Below are positions 26,007 to 35,774 of a stretch of DNA of 63,587 nt, in pieces. The number at the start of each line of letters is the position of its first letter. The first letter of the stretch is position 1. The notes beneath the pieces are model-generated. The model was not told the DNA's origin. It saw only the letters and a program-made list of their open reading frames with translations, and did not search any database. Source of the DNA: an uncultured Eubacteriales bacterium (lineage in GTDB: Bacteria > Bacillota > Clostridia > HGM11514); assembly GCA_902492655.1 (NCBI GenBank), contig CABUMF010000009.1, positions 1-63,587 on the forward strand, read 5' to 3'. Both the position numbers and the translations under genes were made by a program.

Positions 26007-28289
26007 ATGAAAAAATATGAACTCCGGTATAAAAAGGAAGCACCGTTCGGAAATGAAAATTTTTCAATTTATAATCATGGTAACGATATTTCGGATGATG
26101 GCTGGGAAAAGTGGTCATTGCCTTTGGGAAACGGATATATGGGAGTGAACATTTTCGGAAGAGCTAAAGAGGAAAGAATGCAGATAACCGAAAACAGTCT
26201 TTGTAATCCATACTCCAAAGGAAACGGCGGACTTAACAATTTCTGTGACATCTATCTTGATTTTGAACATGAAAATGTTGAAAACTACAAACGCGGACTC
26301 TGTCTTAACAATGCGGTTGCATATACGGAATATGACTGTAACGGAGTACATTTTAAAAGGGAGCATTTTGCAAGCTATCCCGATAAAGTATTTGTCACCA
26401 AGCTTTCATGCAATAAGCCCGGCGGACTTTCTTTTGTGCTACGTCCCGAAATACCATATGTAAAGTCTTATCTTTTTGAAGAGGGAGACGGAATGGGAAA
26501 GACCGCAAAGGTAAGCGTTTCGGGTGATACAATCACAATCGGCGGTGAAATGGAGTATTACCGTATTAAATATGAGGGAATAATATATGTGCACACAGAG
26601 GGCGGAGAGCTTATTTCAAAGAGAAAGACAATAGAAATAAAAAATGCCGACAGTGCTGTAATAATCATGGCAGTGGGAACAAATTATAAAATGGAAAGCC
26701 GTGTATTCACCGAAAAAGACCCCCGAAAAAAGCTCGCACCATATGAACATCCGCATGACAGGGTATCGGGTATTATAGCGGATGCGAAAAGATACAGCTA
26801 CAGTGAGCTTTTAAAAAGACATGAAGAGGATTATAGCCCTATAATTGAGCGTGCGAGTGTGGATTTGGGCGGAAAGGAAGAGGATATTCCGACAGATGAG
26901 CTGCTGAAAGAATATAAAGAAGGCGAAAGAAGCAGGTATCTGGAGGAGCTTTATTTCCAATACGGAAGGTATCTTCTTATAGCTTCGTCAAGACCGGGAA
27001 CCTATCCTGCAAATCTGCAGGGTACATGGAATAAATATGACAGTGCTCCGTGGTCTGCGGGATACTGGCACAACATAAATGTTCAGATGAATTACTGGCC
27101 TGCATTCAATACAAATCTTATTGATATGTTCGAGCCGTATGCCGAATATTTTAAAGCGTATAAGCCGCTGGCGGAGGAGCTTGCTGCCGAGTATGTCAAA
27201 GAATACTTCCCAGAAAATCATTCTGAACAACCGGGTGAGGACGGATGGATTATAGGAACAGGTGCGTGGCTCTACACAATTTTCGGAATGGATAAGCCTT
27301 TTCGCGGCCATTCAGGCCCCGGTACGGGTGCTTTTACCACTAAGCTTTTCTGGGATTATTATGCTTTTACAATGGATAAGGAAATATTAAAAAACATTTC
27401 ATATCCTGCAATACTTTCAATGTCGAAATTCCTTTCAAAGGTTATGATACCTGTAGAGGATAAGCTTCTTGTTAAATATTCGGCATCTCCGGAGCAGGTA
27501 CATAACGGAAGCCATTACTATACAACAGGCTGTGCTTTTGATCAACAGATGGTATATGAAAATTACAGCGATACTTTAAAATCGGCAGAAATTTTGGGTG
27601 AGAGTGACGAATTTGTTGAAAAGATAAAGTCGGACATTAAAAAACTGGATCCTGTTATTGTAGGAAAATCAGGGCAGATAAAGGAGTTCAGGGAAGAGGA
27701 ATATTACGGTGACATAGGAGAATATCATCACAGACATATTTCTCATTTAATAGGACTTTACCCCGGAACGGTAATAAACCGCAACACTCCCGAATGGATA
27801 AAGGCGGCAGAGGTAAGCCTTAACAAAAGGGGAGACGAGTCTACCGGCTGGTCGACCGCACACAAGATAAATGCGTGGGCAAGAGTAAAAAACGGAAATC
27901 GTGCTTTTGATCTTTTGAAAATGATTCTTACCAAATGCACTGCAAGCAATCTTTGGGATATGCATCCGCCGTTTCAGATTGACGGTAACTTCGGTGCTGC
28001 TGCAGGAATTGCGGAAATGCTTATACAAAGCCATGAGGGATATATCCATATTCTTCCCGCACTTCCGGACGAATGGGAAGACGGAAGCTTTTCGGCTCTT
28101 ACAGCCCGAGGCAATTTTGAAGTTTCTCTCGAATGGAAGGGAAAGAAGGTCAAAAAGCTTGAGGTGCTTGCAAAATCGGGCGGGAAATGCAGGATATATT
28201 TGGGAGAAGGATATTTTGCTGATTTCGTAAAAGACGGATTTATCGAATTTGATGCCGAAAAGAACAAAAGATATGAGTTTAAAATATGA
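26007..28289 (+). CDS. GH95 glycosidase, alpha-L-fucosidase or alpha-L-galactosidase type
   Basis: 760 residues, full length for GH95, starting ATG 26007 behind AAGGGTGA. N-terminal beta-domain with LPLGNGYMGVNIFG; (alpha/alpha)6 barrel with ASSRPGTYPANLQGTWN, WHNINVQMNYWPA (the two Asn of the active site), SASPEQ (general acid Glu), HRHISHLIGLYPG, and IDGNFG (Asp that activates water together with the Asn pair). There is no signal peptide, so it acts on imported oligosaccharides. GH95 inverting enzymes remove alpha-1,2-linked L-fucose from milk or mucin glycans or L-galactose from plant glycans; the two are not separable by eye. Confidence 0.92.
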   Translation: MKKYELRYKKEAPFGNENFSIYNHGNDISDDGWEKWSLPLGNGYMGVNIFGRAKEERMQITENSLCNPYSKGNGGLNNFCDIYLDFEHENVENYKRGLCLNNAVAYTEYDCNGVHFKREHFASYPDKVFVTKLSCNKPGGLSFVLRPEIPYVKSYLFEEGDGMGKTAKVSVSGDTITIGGEMEYYRIKYEGIIYVHTEGGELISKRKTIEIKNADSAVIIMAVGTNYKMESRVFTEKDPRKKLAPYEHPHDRVSGIIADAKRYSYSELLKRHEEDYSPIIERASVDLGGKEEDIPTDELLKEYKEGERSRYLEELYFQYGRYLLIASSRPGTYPANLQGTWNKYDSAPWSAGYWHNINVQMNYWPAFNTNLIDMFEPYAEYFKAYKPLAEELAAEYVKEYFPENHSEQPGEDGWIIGTGAWLYTIFGMDKPFRGHSGPGTGAFTTKLFWDYYAFTMDKEILKNISYPAILSMSKFLSKVMIPVEDKLLVKYSASPEQVHNGSHYYTTGCAFDQQMVYENYSDTLKSAEILGESDEFVEKIKSDIKKLDPVIVGKSGQIKEFREEEYYGDIGEYHHRHISHLIGLYPGTVINRNTPEWIKAAEVSLNKRGDESTGWSTAHKINAWARVKNGNRAFDLLKMILTKCTASNLWDMHPPFQIDGNFGAAAGIAEMLIQSHEGYIHILPALPDEWEDGSFSALTARGNFEVSLEWKGKKVKKLEVLAKSGGKCRIYLGEGYFADFVKDGFIEFDAEKNKRYEFKI

Positions 28290-28513
28290 ATAACTGTATG
28301 TAACAGTAGTTTTTAAAATGTTACCAAAAAGATATTTGATATATTTTTTAAAGCATATGACTTTATGAGAGGATTATGTTTGATTATTTTGCTTGCACTT
28401 TTCCAAGATGTCCGTAAACTGCCGAGGATGTTATGGGCAAATCTGCCTTAAGCTTCGTGCAGACGACGGAAGTAAGCGTGCAAAACGGGCATAATCGTCT
28501 TTTTCGTCATATG

Positions 28514-29455
28514 CTATTTTAAAATGCCGCTAAGAGCATCCATTTGCTCTTTATCAAAAGACGAGTCTGAAAAAAGCGGTATGTCTATCGTCACGCAAGC
28601 CCCCATTTCGGTAACCTTACCGATGTATTCTACCAGCTTTTGCTTCGTGGTGCAAAGTCCCGGCTTTGCCCAGCCTTCCCAGGGCTTTTCGGGATTGGGA
28701 GCCTTGCCGAGAGATATAAGCACATGACTTAACGCCCCGTCCGTGAATTTATCCTCGGGGAAAACATTGAAATTATTGAATTCTCCGGCGGTGAAATCTT
28801 CGTTTTTATAATATTTGATAAGCCTGTCCTTCACACCGTCGTTAAAGGCTACTGCCGCCTCGGGATTTCCCTTTTTTACAGCTTTGTAATAATAGTCCAG
28901 CATATTTTCGGTATAACCGAAGCCCTCTATTTTGTCCGCATAACAGCCGTCAATCCACCAGCCGTTTACAATATCCTTGTATCTTACCGCATATTCTTCC
29001 AAAACAGAAGCCCACTTTTGAACAAAGTCTTCGCTTATGTTCTTTCTCGGAGCTGAAAACCCGAACCTTTTGCCTTCCTCGTCCTTCCAGGGACCGTCCC
29101 CGGTGTAATACAAGAACAGCTTAATGCCGTATTTTGAAAGCGCCTTATGCATATCAAGGGGTAAATCACGATAGGAACAAGCCTCCCCCGGCTTTGTGCC
29201 GGCGATTTTGTCAAAGGTTTCATTCGGGGAGCACATATATTTGCGCCCCTGCATAAGGGTTAAGAAATAATATTTTGCTCCGACGGAGTTTACATTGTAA
29301 GCTATTTTTTCCGTATCTATGCTGTCTACAAGCTCATTCCAATTAATTTCACGACCGTTTTTGTTGGTTATACTTTCGGGGTTGTTTTGCTCCGAATACA
29401 AAAAATGATTGAATATCCCAAAGCTTCCCGATAAAATTTCAAGACCTTTAATCAT
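28514..29455 (-). CDS. Short GH29-like (alpha-L-fucosidase fold) protein
   Basis: 313 residues from ATG 29455 (GGAG at good spacing); a frame extending to 29506 is not the start. It opens FGIFNHFL, like the barrel start FGLFIHW of GH29 fucosidases, and GWWIDGCY (about 167-174) places an Asp where the GH29 nucleophile lies. It is a barrel only: the C-terminal beta-sandwich of the usual 450-residue fucosidases is absent. No signal peptide. Own promoter, convergent with the GH95 gene. Substrate unknown; some short relatives may have lost or changed specificity. Confidence 0.65.
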   Translation of the reverse strand: MIKGLEILSGSFGIFNHFLYSEQNNPESITNKNGREINWNELVDSIDTEKIAYNVNSVGAKYYFLTLMQGRKYMCSPNETFDKIAGTKPGEACSYRDLPLDMHKALSKYGIKLFLYYTGDGPWKDEEGKRFGFSAPRKNISEDFVQKWASVLEEYAVRYKDIVNGWWIDGCYADKIEGFGYTENMLDYYYKAVKKGNPEAAVAFNDGVKDRLIKYYKNEDFTAGEFNNFNVFPEDKFTDGALSHVLISLGKAPNPEKPWEGWAKPGLCTTKQKLVEYIGKVTEMGACVTIDIPLFSDSSFDKEQMDALSGILK

Positions 29456-29523
29456 AATAAAATCTCCGTTCCGCCGCCATTGATCGGCATAAATGAGTAA
29501 GGACAATTCTCTCTTTTGCAGAC

Positions 29524-29552
29524 ATTATACCGCATCTGACGGCGGAAGTCAA
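29524..29552 (-). promoter_or_regulatory. Promoter of the GH29-like gene
   Basis: Minus-strand TTGACT (29547-29552) and TATAAT (29524-29529) with a 17-nt spacer. Confidence 0.8.
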
Positions 29553-29617
29553 TCTTATTTTTTAATTTTGAAATGAAATTTCGTTCAGGAACTGAAAAGA
29601 TTAATTAGTGTGCAGAT

Positions 29618-31846
29618 TTATTCCAATGCGAGAGTGGCATCTCCTCCGTCGGGAATAATATCCGCATAGACATAATTTTTGCCGTTTTCCGTAACTACCG
29701 ATTTTGTCTGTTCACTGCTTCCCTGAGTGCAGAGAACATTTCCGCTCCAGTGCTCCGGCACATTGATTTTCAGCGTTAAGGGGTGGAAAAACAGATTGTC
29801 CGGCAAGGAATCCGTGAGGGTGACCAAAACATGATGACTGTCTTTTTCGGTAACGGAAACTGTTGCGTTTTGCCGTTCCCGGATATAAGCTGTAACATCC
29901 TGAAAGCTTCCGCACCAAATCTCGTTTTGCTTGCTGTTAATGTATGCCATGTGTTCCGAGAAGGTCTGCTTGGTTGTGCCGTATGTATAGCTTGATTCGG
30001 AAGCATCCTCGATTTCGTGATACATTTCGATTGCCCAGCCGTTTTGGCTTATAGCCGTATCCGTCCAGCCGTTCATTTGCTGTGAGGTAACGGTGCTCTG
30101 AACCGAATAGCACGGAAGCACAAACCATTCAGCTTCTGTAGGATCTGACGGAGCAGGCTTATTTCCGCCCGCCTTTCTGTTTGCGTAGTGGAGCTTTTTC
30201 ATTTCCGCAATAGACGCATCGGTTGTGGTTCCCCACGGAGCTCCGAAGGTTAAAATCGGCAGTTGCGGGAACATTTCGCAAAGCTGTGCATGAGCTCCCG
30301 AAATATCCGCCTCAAGCTCTGCCGCGGTTGCAGACGCATACCGAACATCGTGATTGACGGAATGATTGCATATGTCAAGTCTGCCTGCGTTTACCATTTG
30401 ATTCCAGCTCGCAAGATCCTTTTTCATCCAGTTTACAACCGCCAAAAAGGTTCCCTTCATATTGTATTGCTGTAAAACGCTGTCGTACATTTGCCCGTGA
30501 GACAGCGTGTTTGAATCAAAGGTCAAGGAAACCGCCGCAGGCTTGTTTTGATAAAATGTGCAAATTTCGGCATTCTCAAGAGTGCTGCTTTTGGTTACGG
30601 TAGTGCTTTTTCGTTCCTCTCCGAATACCGTCAAATTCTCTCCCCGACTGTTTTTAAAGGTTGCCGTCGATTCGATTTGATAGGTTTCCCCGGGGACAAA
30701 CGCTTGTCCGTACATTTTAATGCCGAATTTTCCGTTTGTCAGCCCTTCAATCCCCGGAAGGAACAGACTGTCGCTTCCGTGATAAAGATTAATTCCGTAT
30801 TTCGTCAAGTTCCAGTCCGAGCTTCCGAAAACGGTGGAATATGCGGTTACGCAATACTGCCCGTCCATTTCCCCTTCGATTAAATAGGGATCGACAGACA
30901 TATGTGGCATTTCAGGTTCGGCAGGAATTTCTTCAAACACCGCTTCCACCTTCTTGGGTTCTGAAACCGAGGAAAGGGTTATGGCAATCTGCCGCTCCGA
31001 ATTATACTCTGTTGATTTATCGTTGATTACCACATTTTTAAGGCGGTACCCTTCTTGCGGAGTTAAAGTCAGCACCGGAGATGTGCCCTCCTCGGCGGCG
31101 AAGATTTGACCGTTTGTAAGCTCGCCGTTCAATGCGTTCTTGCCGTCCGCATCGGCCTTTTCAACCGAAACGGTTCCCGAGCCTGAAATTCCGACGGAGA
31201 TTTCGTGATATGTGATAGTTTCCGAAATTTTGAAATTTTTCAGATAATATCCCATTTTTCCGCCCCACACATCGCTTGCCTGAGCATTTTTATGAAAAAT
31301 AATGAAAAATACCTCTGAGATTTTCAGATCGGAAACGCCGTCCTTTTTCCACCGGTAATCTTGTGAAACGGTAATATCCTCAAAGGTTAAGGACGGATAC
31401 CAATAATGCTGATTTGTAACGGTTGTTGAGTAATTTATATTATCGGTCGAATAGTCCACCTGGGTATTGTTCAGAACAACTCCGTTGAGCAATGTAACCG
31501 GAGCGCTTGAGACAGCGTTCTCTCCGTAAACTTTTCTGTGGGTTTCGCTGAGAGTGTACTTTCTTCCCGGAAACACCTGCAAATTGAGAGAAGGAGACTT
31601 GATTCTGGTCTGTGGTAATATATAGCTTCCGTCTTCTTGCTCGGAAGAAAGGGTTTCTGCATACAGTGCATTTTGAGAAATTGTCGGCTCTGTTCCCGAC
31701 ACCTTTTTCCAGCTATTCAGATCCGACTGAAAATCCGCTTCGTAAACAACGGTGGTTTGGGTGTAGGATTTCAGCTCTTCTGCCGATGTCGGTGTTACGG
31801 TGAGCAGTAAAATTGCCGTCAACAGTAAAAAAACAGTTCTTTTCAA
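29618..31846 (-). CDS. Secreted CE4-like polysaccharide deacetylase-family protein
   Basis: 742 residues from TTG 31846 behind AAGGAG. The signal peptide is MKRTVFLLLTAILLLTVTPTSA. A carbohydrate-binding-like beta domain (about 30-210) is followed by a bacterial repeat (GSGTVSVEKADADG to about 300), a second beta module (about 310-420), the NodB/CE4 barrel (about 437-650) and a C-terminal beta domain. In the CE4 part VSLTFDSNT replaces the usual TFDD, so one metal-binding Asp is Ser, while the motif-2 pair HSVNH is intact. No wall anchor is seen. Activity as a deacetylase is therefore uncertain. It is divergent from a LacI-type regulator. Confidence 0.8.
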   Translation of the reverse strand: MKRTVFLLLTAILLLTVTPTSAEELKSYTQTTVVYEADFQSDLNSWKKVSGTEPTISQNALYAETLSSEQEDGSYILPQTRIKSPSLNLQVFPGRKYTLSETHRKVYGENAVSSAPVTLLNGVVLNNTQVDYSTDNINYSTTVTNQHYWYPSLTFEDITVSQDYRWKKDGVSDLKISEVFFIIFHKNAQASDVWGGKMGYYLKNFKISETITYHEISVGISGSGTVSVEKADADGKNALNGELTNGQIFAAEEGTSPVLTLTPQEGYRLKNVVINDKSTEYNSERQIAITLSSVSEPKKVEAVFEEIPAEPEMPHMSVDPYLIEGEMDGQYCVTAYSTVFGSSDWNLTKYGINLYHGSDSLFLPGIEGLTNGKFGIKMYGQAFVPGETYQIESTATFKNSRGENLTVFGEERKSTTVTKSSTLENAEICTFYQNKPAAVSLTFDSNTLSHGQMYDSVLQQYNMKGTFLAVVNWMKKDLASWNQMVNAGRLDICNHSVNHDVRYASATAAELEADISGAHAQLCEMFPQLPILTFGAPWGTTTDASIAEMKKLHYANRKAGGNKPAPSDPTEAEWFVLPCYSVQSTVTSQQMNGWTDTAISQNGWAIEMYHEIEDASESSYTYGTTKQTFSEHMAYINSKQNEIWCGSFQDVTAYIRERQNATVSVTEKDSHHVLVTLTDSLPDNLFFHPLTLKINVPEHWSGNVLCTQGSSEQTKSVVTENGKNYVYADIIPDGGDATLALE

Positions 31847-31879
31847 AATTTTTCACTCCTTAAGTATAACAGTGACACT

Positions 31880-31908
31880 ATTATATTTTTTCTTCCGTAT
31901 ACTGTCAA
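31880..31908 (-). promoter_or_regulatory. Promoter of the CE4-like gene
   Basis: Minus-strand TTGACA (31903-31908) and TATAAT (31880-31885), both consensus, with a 17-nt spacer, in the 217-bp divergent region. Confidence 0.88.
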
Positions 31909-32063
31909 GCAAGAAAAAACTGCCGATAAAAACAAAAATAACTGTCTTTTTAAAATTGCAAATCAAAGAAATCTGTGGTAGAATAATTATAGAAAGCAAG
32001 AGTTGAAGATAACATAACAAAATCAGTCGGACGATTGCAGGTTGAATCGGAGGAAAACGGGGT

Positions 32064-33131
32064 ATGGGAATTTATATTTTGACAGAACCGTCATACAAGG
32101 GCAGTCCTTGGTACGACAGTATTTCAAAAAGCGTAATAGCGGAGGCAAAGCAGAAAAGAATTTTTTTGGACAACTATAGTCGGAAGAACAAGTATTCCGA
32201 GAAGGATTTGATTTTGCTAATCGGCTCAACTCCGTATTGGATTACCTCATCAATAAACCGTCTTCGCCGAGAGCATAATGCCATGCTTTTGTTGATAAGT
32301 CCTTTGCTTTGCGATACCCCCGTAAGCAGCATTGTACCCGATACATATTCCTCAATGCGGCAAATTCTCACTTATTTTAATCACTGGGGAAGGAGTCGGA
32401 CGGCTCTTTATGGGATTAACCCGTCCTCGCAAATGGACTTGGCAAAGGAAATAGCATTTGCAATGCCCGGGCACGTGTTTTACAATTATGCCGATTCCGC
32501 CGCTTGCTTTAACGAGTTTATTAAAAAAGCAGACAATTATGATTCTGTTATTTGTGCCAATGATTCCATAGCCTTTTCTCTGATTCGATTTATGGAGCAG
32601 TACCGCCCCGGGCTTTACAGAAGGTTTTTTATTGTGAGCTTTCACAAAGGTTGCCTGTCTTCTTTTGTGAAGCCTTCTCTCACCTCTGTGCAGTATCACT
32701 ATGAAGAGTACGGTAAGGCGGCAGTGGCAATATATTTTCGATTACTGAAAAGCCCTATGATTTCCGGTATAACAATTCGTATCAAAGGAAGCCTTATTCC
32801 GGGAGAAACCACAGAATTTCTTCCGGTTACCGAAAGCTCGGTTTCGTTTCCCGTGTCAAAGGAGAATCGCTTTGATTTTTATAAGGATTCGTCATTGACG
32901 CCATGGCTTTGTCTTGAAAAATTGCTTTGCACATGGGATGAAACCGATCGGCTGATATTAAGGCTGCTGTTGAAAAAGGAATCCTACGAGACCGTTGCAG
33001 AGCAGTCGTTCTTATCCGTAAACGGAGTTAAATACCGCTTAAAGCGGCTTATGGAGCATTGCGGCATCGAAAACAGAAAAACTTTGGAACATTATCTGAC
33101 CGAATACCTTCATTGGCCGCAACAGCAGTGA
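32064..33131 (+). CDS. Regulator with N-terminal LacI-type sensor and C-terminal HTH
   Basis: 355 residues. Residues 1-260 follow the LacI/periplasmic-binding sensor fold: it starts at GIYILTEPSYKGSPWYDSIS, and continues through LLLIGSTPYWI, VICANDSIAFSLI and ISGITIRIKGSLIPGETT. No LacI HTH precedes it; the ATG lies behind a GGAGG site and the frame upstream is non-coding. Instead the last 65 residues form a C-terminal HTH of the GerE/sigma-70-region-4 kind (LLKKESYETVAEQSFLSVNG, VKYRLKRLM). This is the reverse of the LacI layout. It sits divergently from the secreted CE4-like gene and probably controls it in response to a sugar. Confidence 0.75.
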   Translation: MGIYILTEPSYKGSPWYDSISKSVIAEAKQKRIFLDNYSRKNKYSEKDLILLIGSTPYWITSSINRLRREHNAMLLLISPLLCDTPVSSIVPDTYSSMRQILTYFNHWGRSRTALYGINPSSQMDLAKEIAFAMPGHVFYNYADSAACFNEFIKKADNYDSVICANDSIAFSLIRFMEQYRPGLYRRFFIVSFHKGCLSSFVKPSLTSVQYHYEEYGKAAVAIYFRLLKSPMISGITIRIKGSLIPGETTEFLPVTESSVSFPVSKENRFDFYKDSSLTPWLCLEKLLCTWDETDRLILRLLLKKESYETVAEQSFLSVNGVKYRLKRLMEHCGIENRKTLEHYLTEYLHWPQQQ

Positions 33132-33235
33132 GAAATTTTTATGAATGAATTTGAACAAAATAATTATTTTTTTGTTGCTGTTAAACTAAATTTGATAACT
33201 GAAAACAAAAAAATTGACAAAAAAATAAAAAAATC

Positions 33236-33264
33236 TTGTAATTTTGAAATATTTCTGTTATAAT
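33236..33264 (+). promoter_or_regulatory. Promoter of the walRK-like operon
   Basis: TTGTAA (33236-33241) and TATAAT (33259-33264) with a 17-nt spacer, followed by AGGAGG at 33291. Confidence 0.75.
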
Positions 33265-33303
33265 GAATGTGTATGATTACAGCTATACTGAGGAGGAATA
33301 TCT

Positions 33304-34005
33304 TTGGATAGAAAAATACTTATAGTTGATGACGAAAAAAATATAGTTGACATTTTAAAATTCAATCTTGAAAAGTCGGGCTTTGAAACCGTTGAAGCCT
33401 ACGACGGCGCAGAGGGCGTTGACAAGGCTTATTCCGAAAATCCGGACCTTATTTTGCTTGATATAATGCTTCCCAAAATGGACGGCTTTGAAGCGTGCAA
33501 AAAAATCAGAGAAAAGCTTTCCGTTCCGATTATCATGCTTACCGCAAGAGAAGAAGAGGTAGACAAAATTTTGGGGCTTGAGCTCGGGGCGGACGATTAT
33601 ATTACAAAGCCGTTTTCTGTTCGTGAGCTTATGGCAAGGATTAAAGCTAACCTTCGCCGCATAACTCCGCCCGAAAACACGGAAAAAACCGATGCATCCG
33701 CAGGTACTGTCGTTTCAGGCAACCTTACAATAAACTGCGACCGCTACGAGGTTAAAAAGGGAGATACCGTAATCGACCTTACATTAAGGGAATTTGAACT
33801 GCTCAAATTCCTTGCAACTCAGCCCGAACGCATTTTCACCCGTGAAAATCTTCTTGAAAAGGTTTGGGGATATGAGTATTACGGCGATGTGAGAACCGTT
33901 GATGTTACAGTCAGAAGACTTCGCGAAAAAATTGAGGATGAGCCGAGCTCGCCTACCTATATTATAACAAAACGAGGCGTGGGATACTACTTTAATAAGG
34001 AATAA
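33304..34005 (+). CDS. walR: OmpR-family response regulator, WalR/PhoB type
   Basis: 233 residues from TTG 33304 with AGGAGG at 8-nt spacing. Receiver domain: acidic pocket DDE (about 9-11), phospho-acceptor Asp in LILLDIMLP (about 53), Thr in IMLTAREE, Lys in YITKPFSVREL. The winged-helix domain contains REFELLKFLATQPERIFTRE and RTVDVTVRRLREKIE. Sequence is close to the WalR class that controls wall hydrolases in Firmicutes, but a PhoP-type regulator cannot be excluded. The kinase gene follows 6 nt later. Confidence 0.85.
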   Translation: MDRKILIVDDEKNIVDILKFNLEKSGFETVEAYDGAEGVDKAYSENPDLILLDIMLPKMDGFEACKKIREKLSVPIIMLTAREEEVDKILGLELGADDYITKPFSVRELMARIKANLRRITPPENTEKTDASAGTVVSGNLTINCDRYEVKKGDTVIDLTLREFELLKFLATQPERIFTRENLLEKVWGYEYYGDVRTVDVTVRRLREKIEDEPSSPTYIITKRGVGYYFNKE

Positions 34006-34011
34006 AGCTTT

Positions 34012-35766
34012 ATGTTCAAAAGTATTCAATGGAAGCTTGTTGCAATGTTTCTTCTTGTGGCACTGGCGGTTATTATCGTTATCGGTACATTTACCATAAA
34101 CAGTGTTGCGGATTTTTACAACAAGGATTTTAAAAACCAGATAGAAGCTGCGCTTACAGCCGATTTTACAGACAGGCTTACTGCCGCGCTTTCAGAAGAA
34201 CAGCCCGAGCAGGCTGTTTTTCAGACTGCGCAGGTTTTTTCGGCACGCCTTGGTATTAATTCGTACAGAAACTATTATGTTCTTGATTCCTTCGGAAATT
34301 CGTTGGGCGGAGAAAAGCTTGCAAAGACCGATAATATCATTACGGCAATCGGAGGAAAAGTCGGGAATAAAACACATTCGGGCGTAGGATACATGGATTA
34401 TGCTTATCCGATACCGGATTCGGACGGCGAAACACGGTATATTCTTTATATCCGTGACTCAAAGGAAGAGGTTTACGAAATTACAAGAAACATCTTCACA
34501 ATAATACTTGAAGCTTTGGTAATGGGCATACTTCTTGCAACAATACTCGGTTTTTTGCTTTCGAGAAGTATCACAACACCTATTTCAAATCTGACCGCAA
34601 AGGCGGAAAAAATCGCCCTGGGAGAGTTTGAACATATAAGCTCGGTTGCGTCCAACGACGAAATAGGACAGCTTATTAATACCTTCGGATATATGTCAAA
34701 AACACTCAAAGCGACACTTGAGGAGATCGGGGAAGAACGGGATAAGGTTGAAACGGTTATCGGCTGTATGACCGACGGCGTAATGGCGTTCAATCAGGAC
34801 GGCGAGGTTATCCATATAAATCCTGCGGCAAAAAATATGCTTGGAATAGAGGATGAATCCGAAATCCGCTTTGATGAATTTTTCGCATCTCTCGGAGCGG
34901 ATATTTCCCTTGGGCACTTTTTGTATCTTGATATGTACAGCACGGTGGAAAAAACCATTGATTTTAACGGCATGATACTTACTGCAATGATTGCCCCCTT
35001 CCGCTCGGAAAAGGACAAAACAGGTGGAGTTGTTGCCGTTTGGCAGGATGTTACAAAAAGCCGAAAGCTTGAAGAAATGCGCCGTGAATTTGTGGCGAAT
35101 GTTTCTCATGAGCTTAAAACACCTTTGACGACTGTAAAATCTTATACCGAAACACTGCTTGATGACGGTCTTGAAAGCAGAGATATGGGAATAAGGTTTT
35201 TGAATGTAATTCTCGGGGAAATCGACCGTATGAACCGCCTTGTGAGTGATCTTCTTTTGCTGTCGAGGATAGATTATAACAGAACAGATTGGCAAAAGGA
35301 GCCTTTTTCTCTTGATAAGCTTATCAAAAGCGTTATTGAAAAGCTGAGCTTCTATGCAGAAAAACGAGGACACAGCCTGACTTATGAGGCATCGTCAATT
35401 CTTCCTGTTTTTGAGGGGGACCGCGACAGAATAGAACAGGTGGTTACAAATATTATATCTAACGCCATAAAGTACACTCCCGATAACGGAACAATAAGGG
35501 TATATGCCGGTTTTCTTCTGAATGAGGTGTACATAAAGGTAATAGATAACGGAATCGGCATTCCGGAGGGCGATCTGAAAAGAGTGTTTGAAAGGTTTTA
35601 CAGAGTTGACAAGGCTCGCTCGCGCGCATCCGGAGGAACGGGACTCGGGCTTTCCATTGCCAAGGAAATAGTCGAGGCGCACGGAGGTACAATTTCGATT
35701 GAAAGCAAGGTTGGCAAAGGTACAACTGTTATTATCAGATTTCCGTCATTGGAAAAGAATATATAA
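34012..35766 (+). CDS. walK: Sensor histidine kinase, WalK type
   Basis: 584 residues. Transmembrane helix 1 (about 10-30), an extracytoplasmic domain (about 31-160), helix 2 (about 163-185), HAMP (about 186-240), a PAS domain (about 250-350, TDGVMAFNQDGEV), the dimerisation domain with phospho-acceptor His in NVSHELKTPLTT (about 366), and the ATPase boxes NIISNAIKYTPDNG, DNGIGIPEG and GTGLGLSIAKEI. The PAS plus HAMP layout matches WalK/VicK. The yycH/yycI genes that usually follow are not here; uraA follows under its own promoter. Confidence 0.87.
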   Translation: MFKSIQWKLVAMFLLVALAVIIVIGTFTINSVADFYNKDFKNQIEAALTADFTDRLTAALSEEQPEQAVFQTAQVFSARLGINSYRNYYVLDSFGNSLGGEKLAKTDNIITAIGGKVGNKTHSGVGYMDYAYPIPDSDGETRYILYIRDSKEEVYEITRNIFTIILEALVMGILLATILGFLLSRSITTPISNLTAKAEKIALGEFEHISSVASNDEIGQLINTFGYMSKTLKATLEEIGEERDKVETVIGCMTDGVMAFNQDGEVIHINPAAKNMLGIEDESEIRFDEFFASLGADISLGHFLYLDMYSTVEKTIDFNGMILTAMIAPFRSEKDKTGGVVAVWQDVTKSRKLEEMRREFVANVSHELKTPLTTVKSYTETLLDDGLESRDMGIRFLNVILGEIDRMNRLVSDLLLLSRIDYNRTDWQKEPFSLDKLIKSVIEKLSFYAEKRGHSLTYEASSILPVFEGDRDRIEQVVTNIISNAIKYTPDNGTIRVYAGFLLNEVYIKVIDNGIGIPEGDLKRVFERFYRVDKARSRASGGTGLGLSIAKEIVEAHGGTISIESKVGKGTTVIIRFPSLEKNI

Positions 35767-35774
35767 AAAAATGC

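Noticed and set aside
28290..28513. A possible small gene between the GH95 and GH29-like genes
   Set aside because: Short frames of up to 20 codons exist on both strands but none has a ribosome-binding site or recognisable sequence; the 224 nt are treated as intergenic.
34696..35373. A 225-codon open frame antisense to the walK kinase
   Set aside because: It has no ribosome-binding site, no recognisable motif and an amino-acid composition typical of reverse-strand shadows; walK is fully supported.
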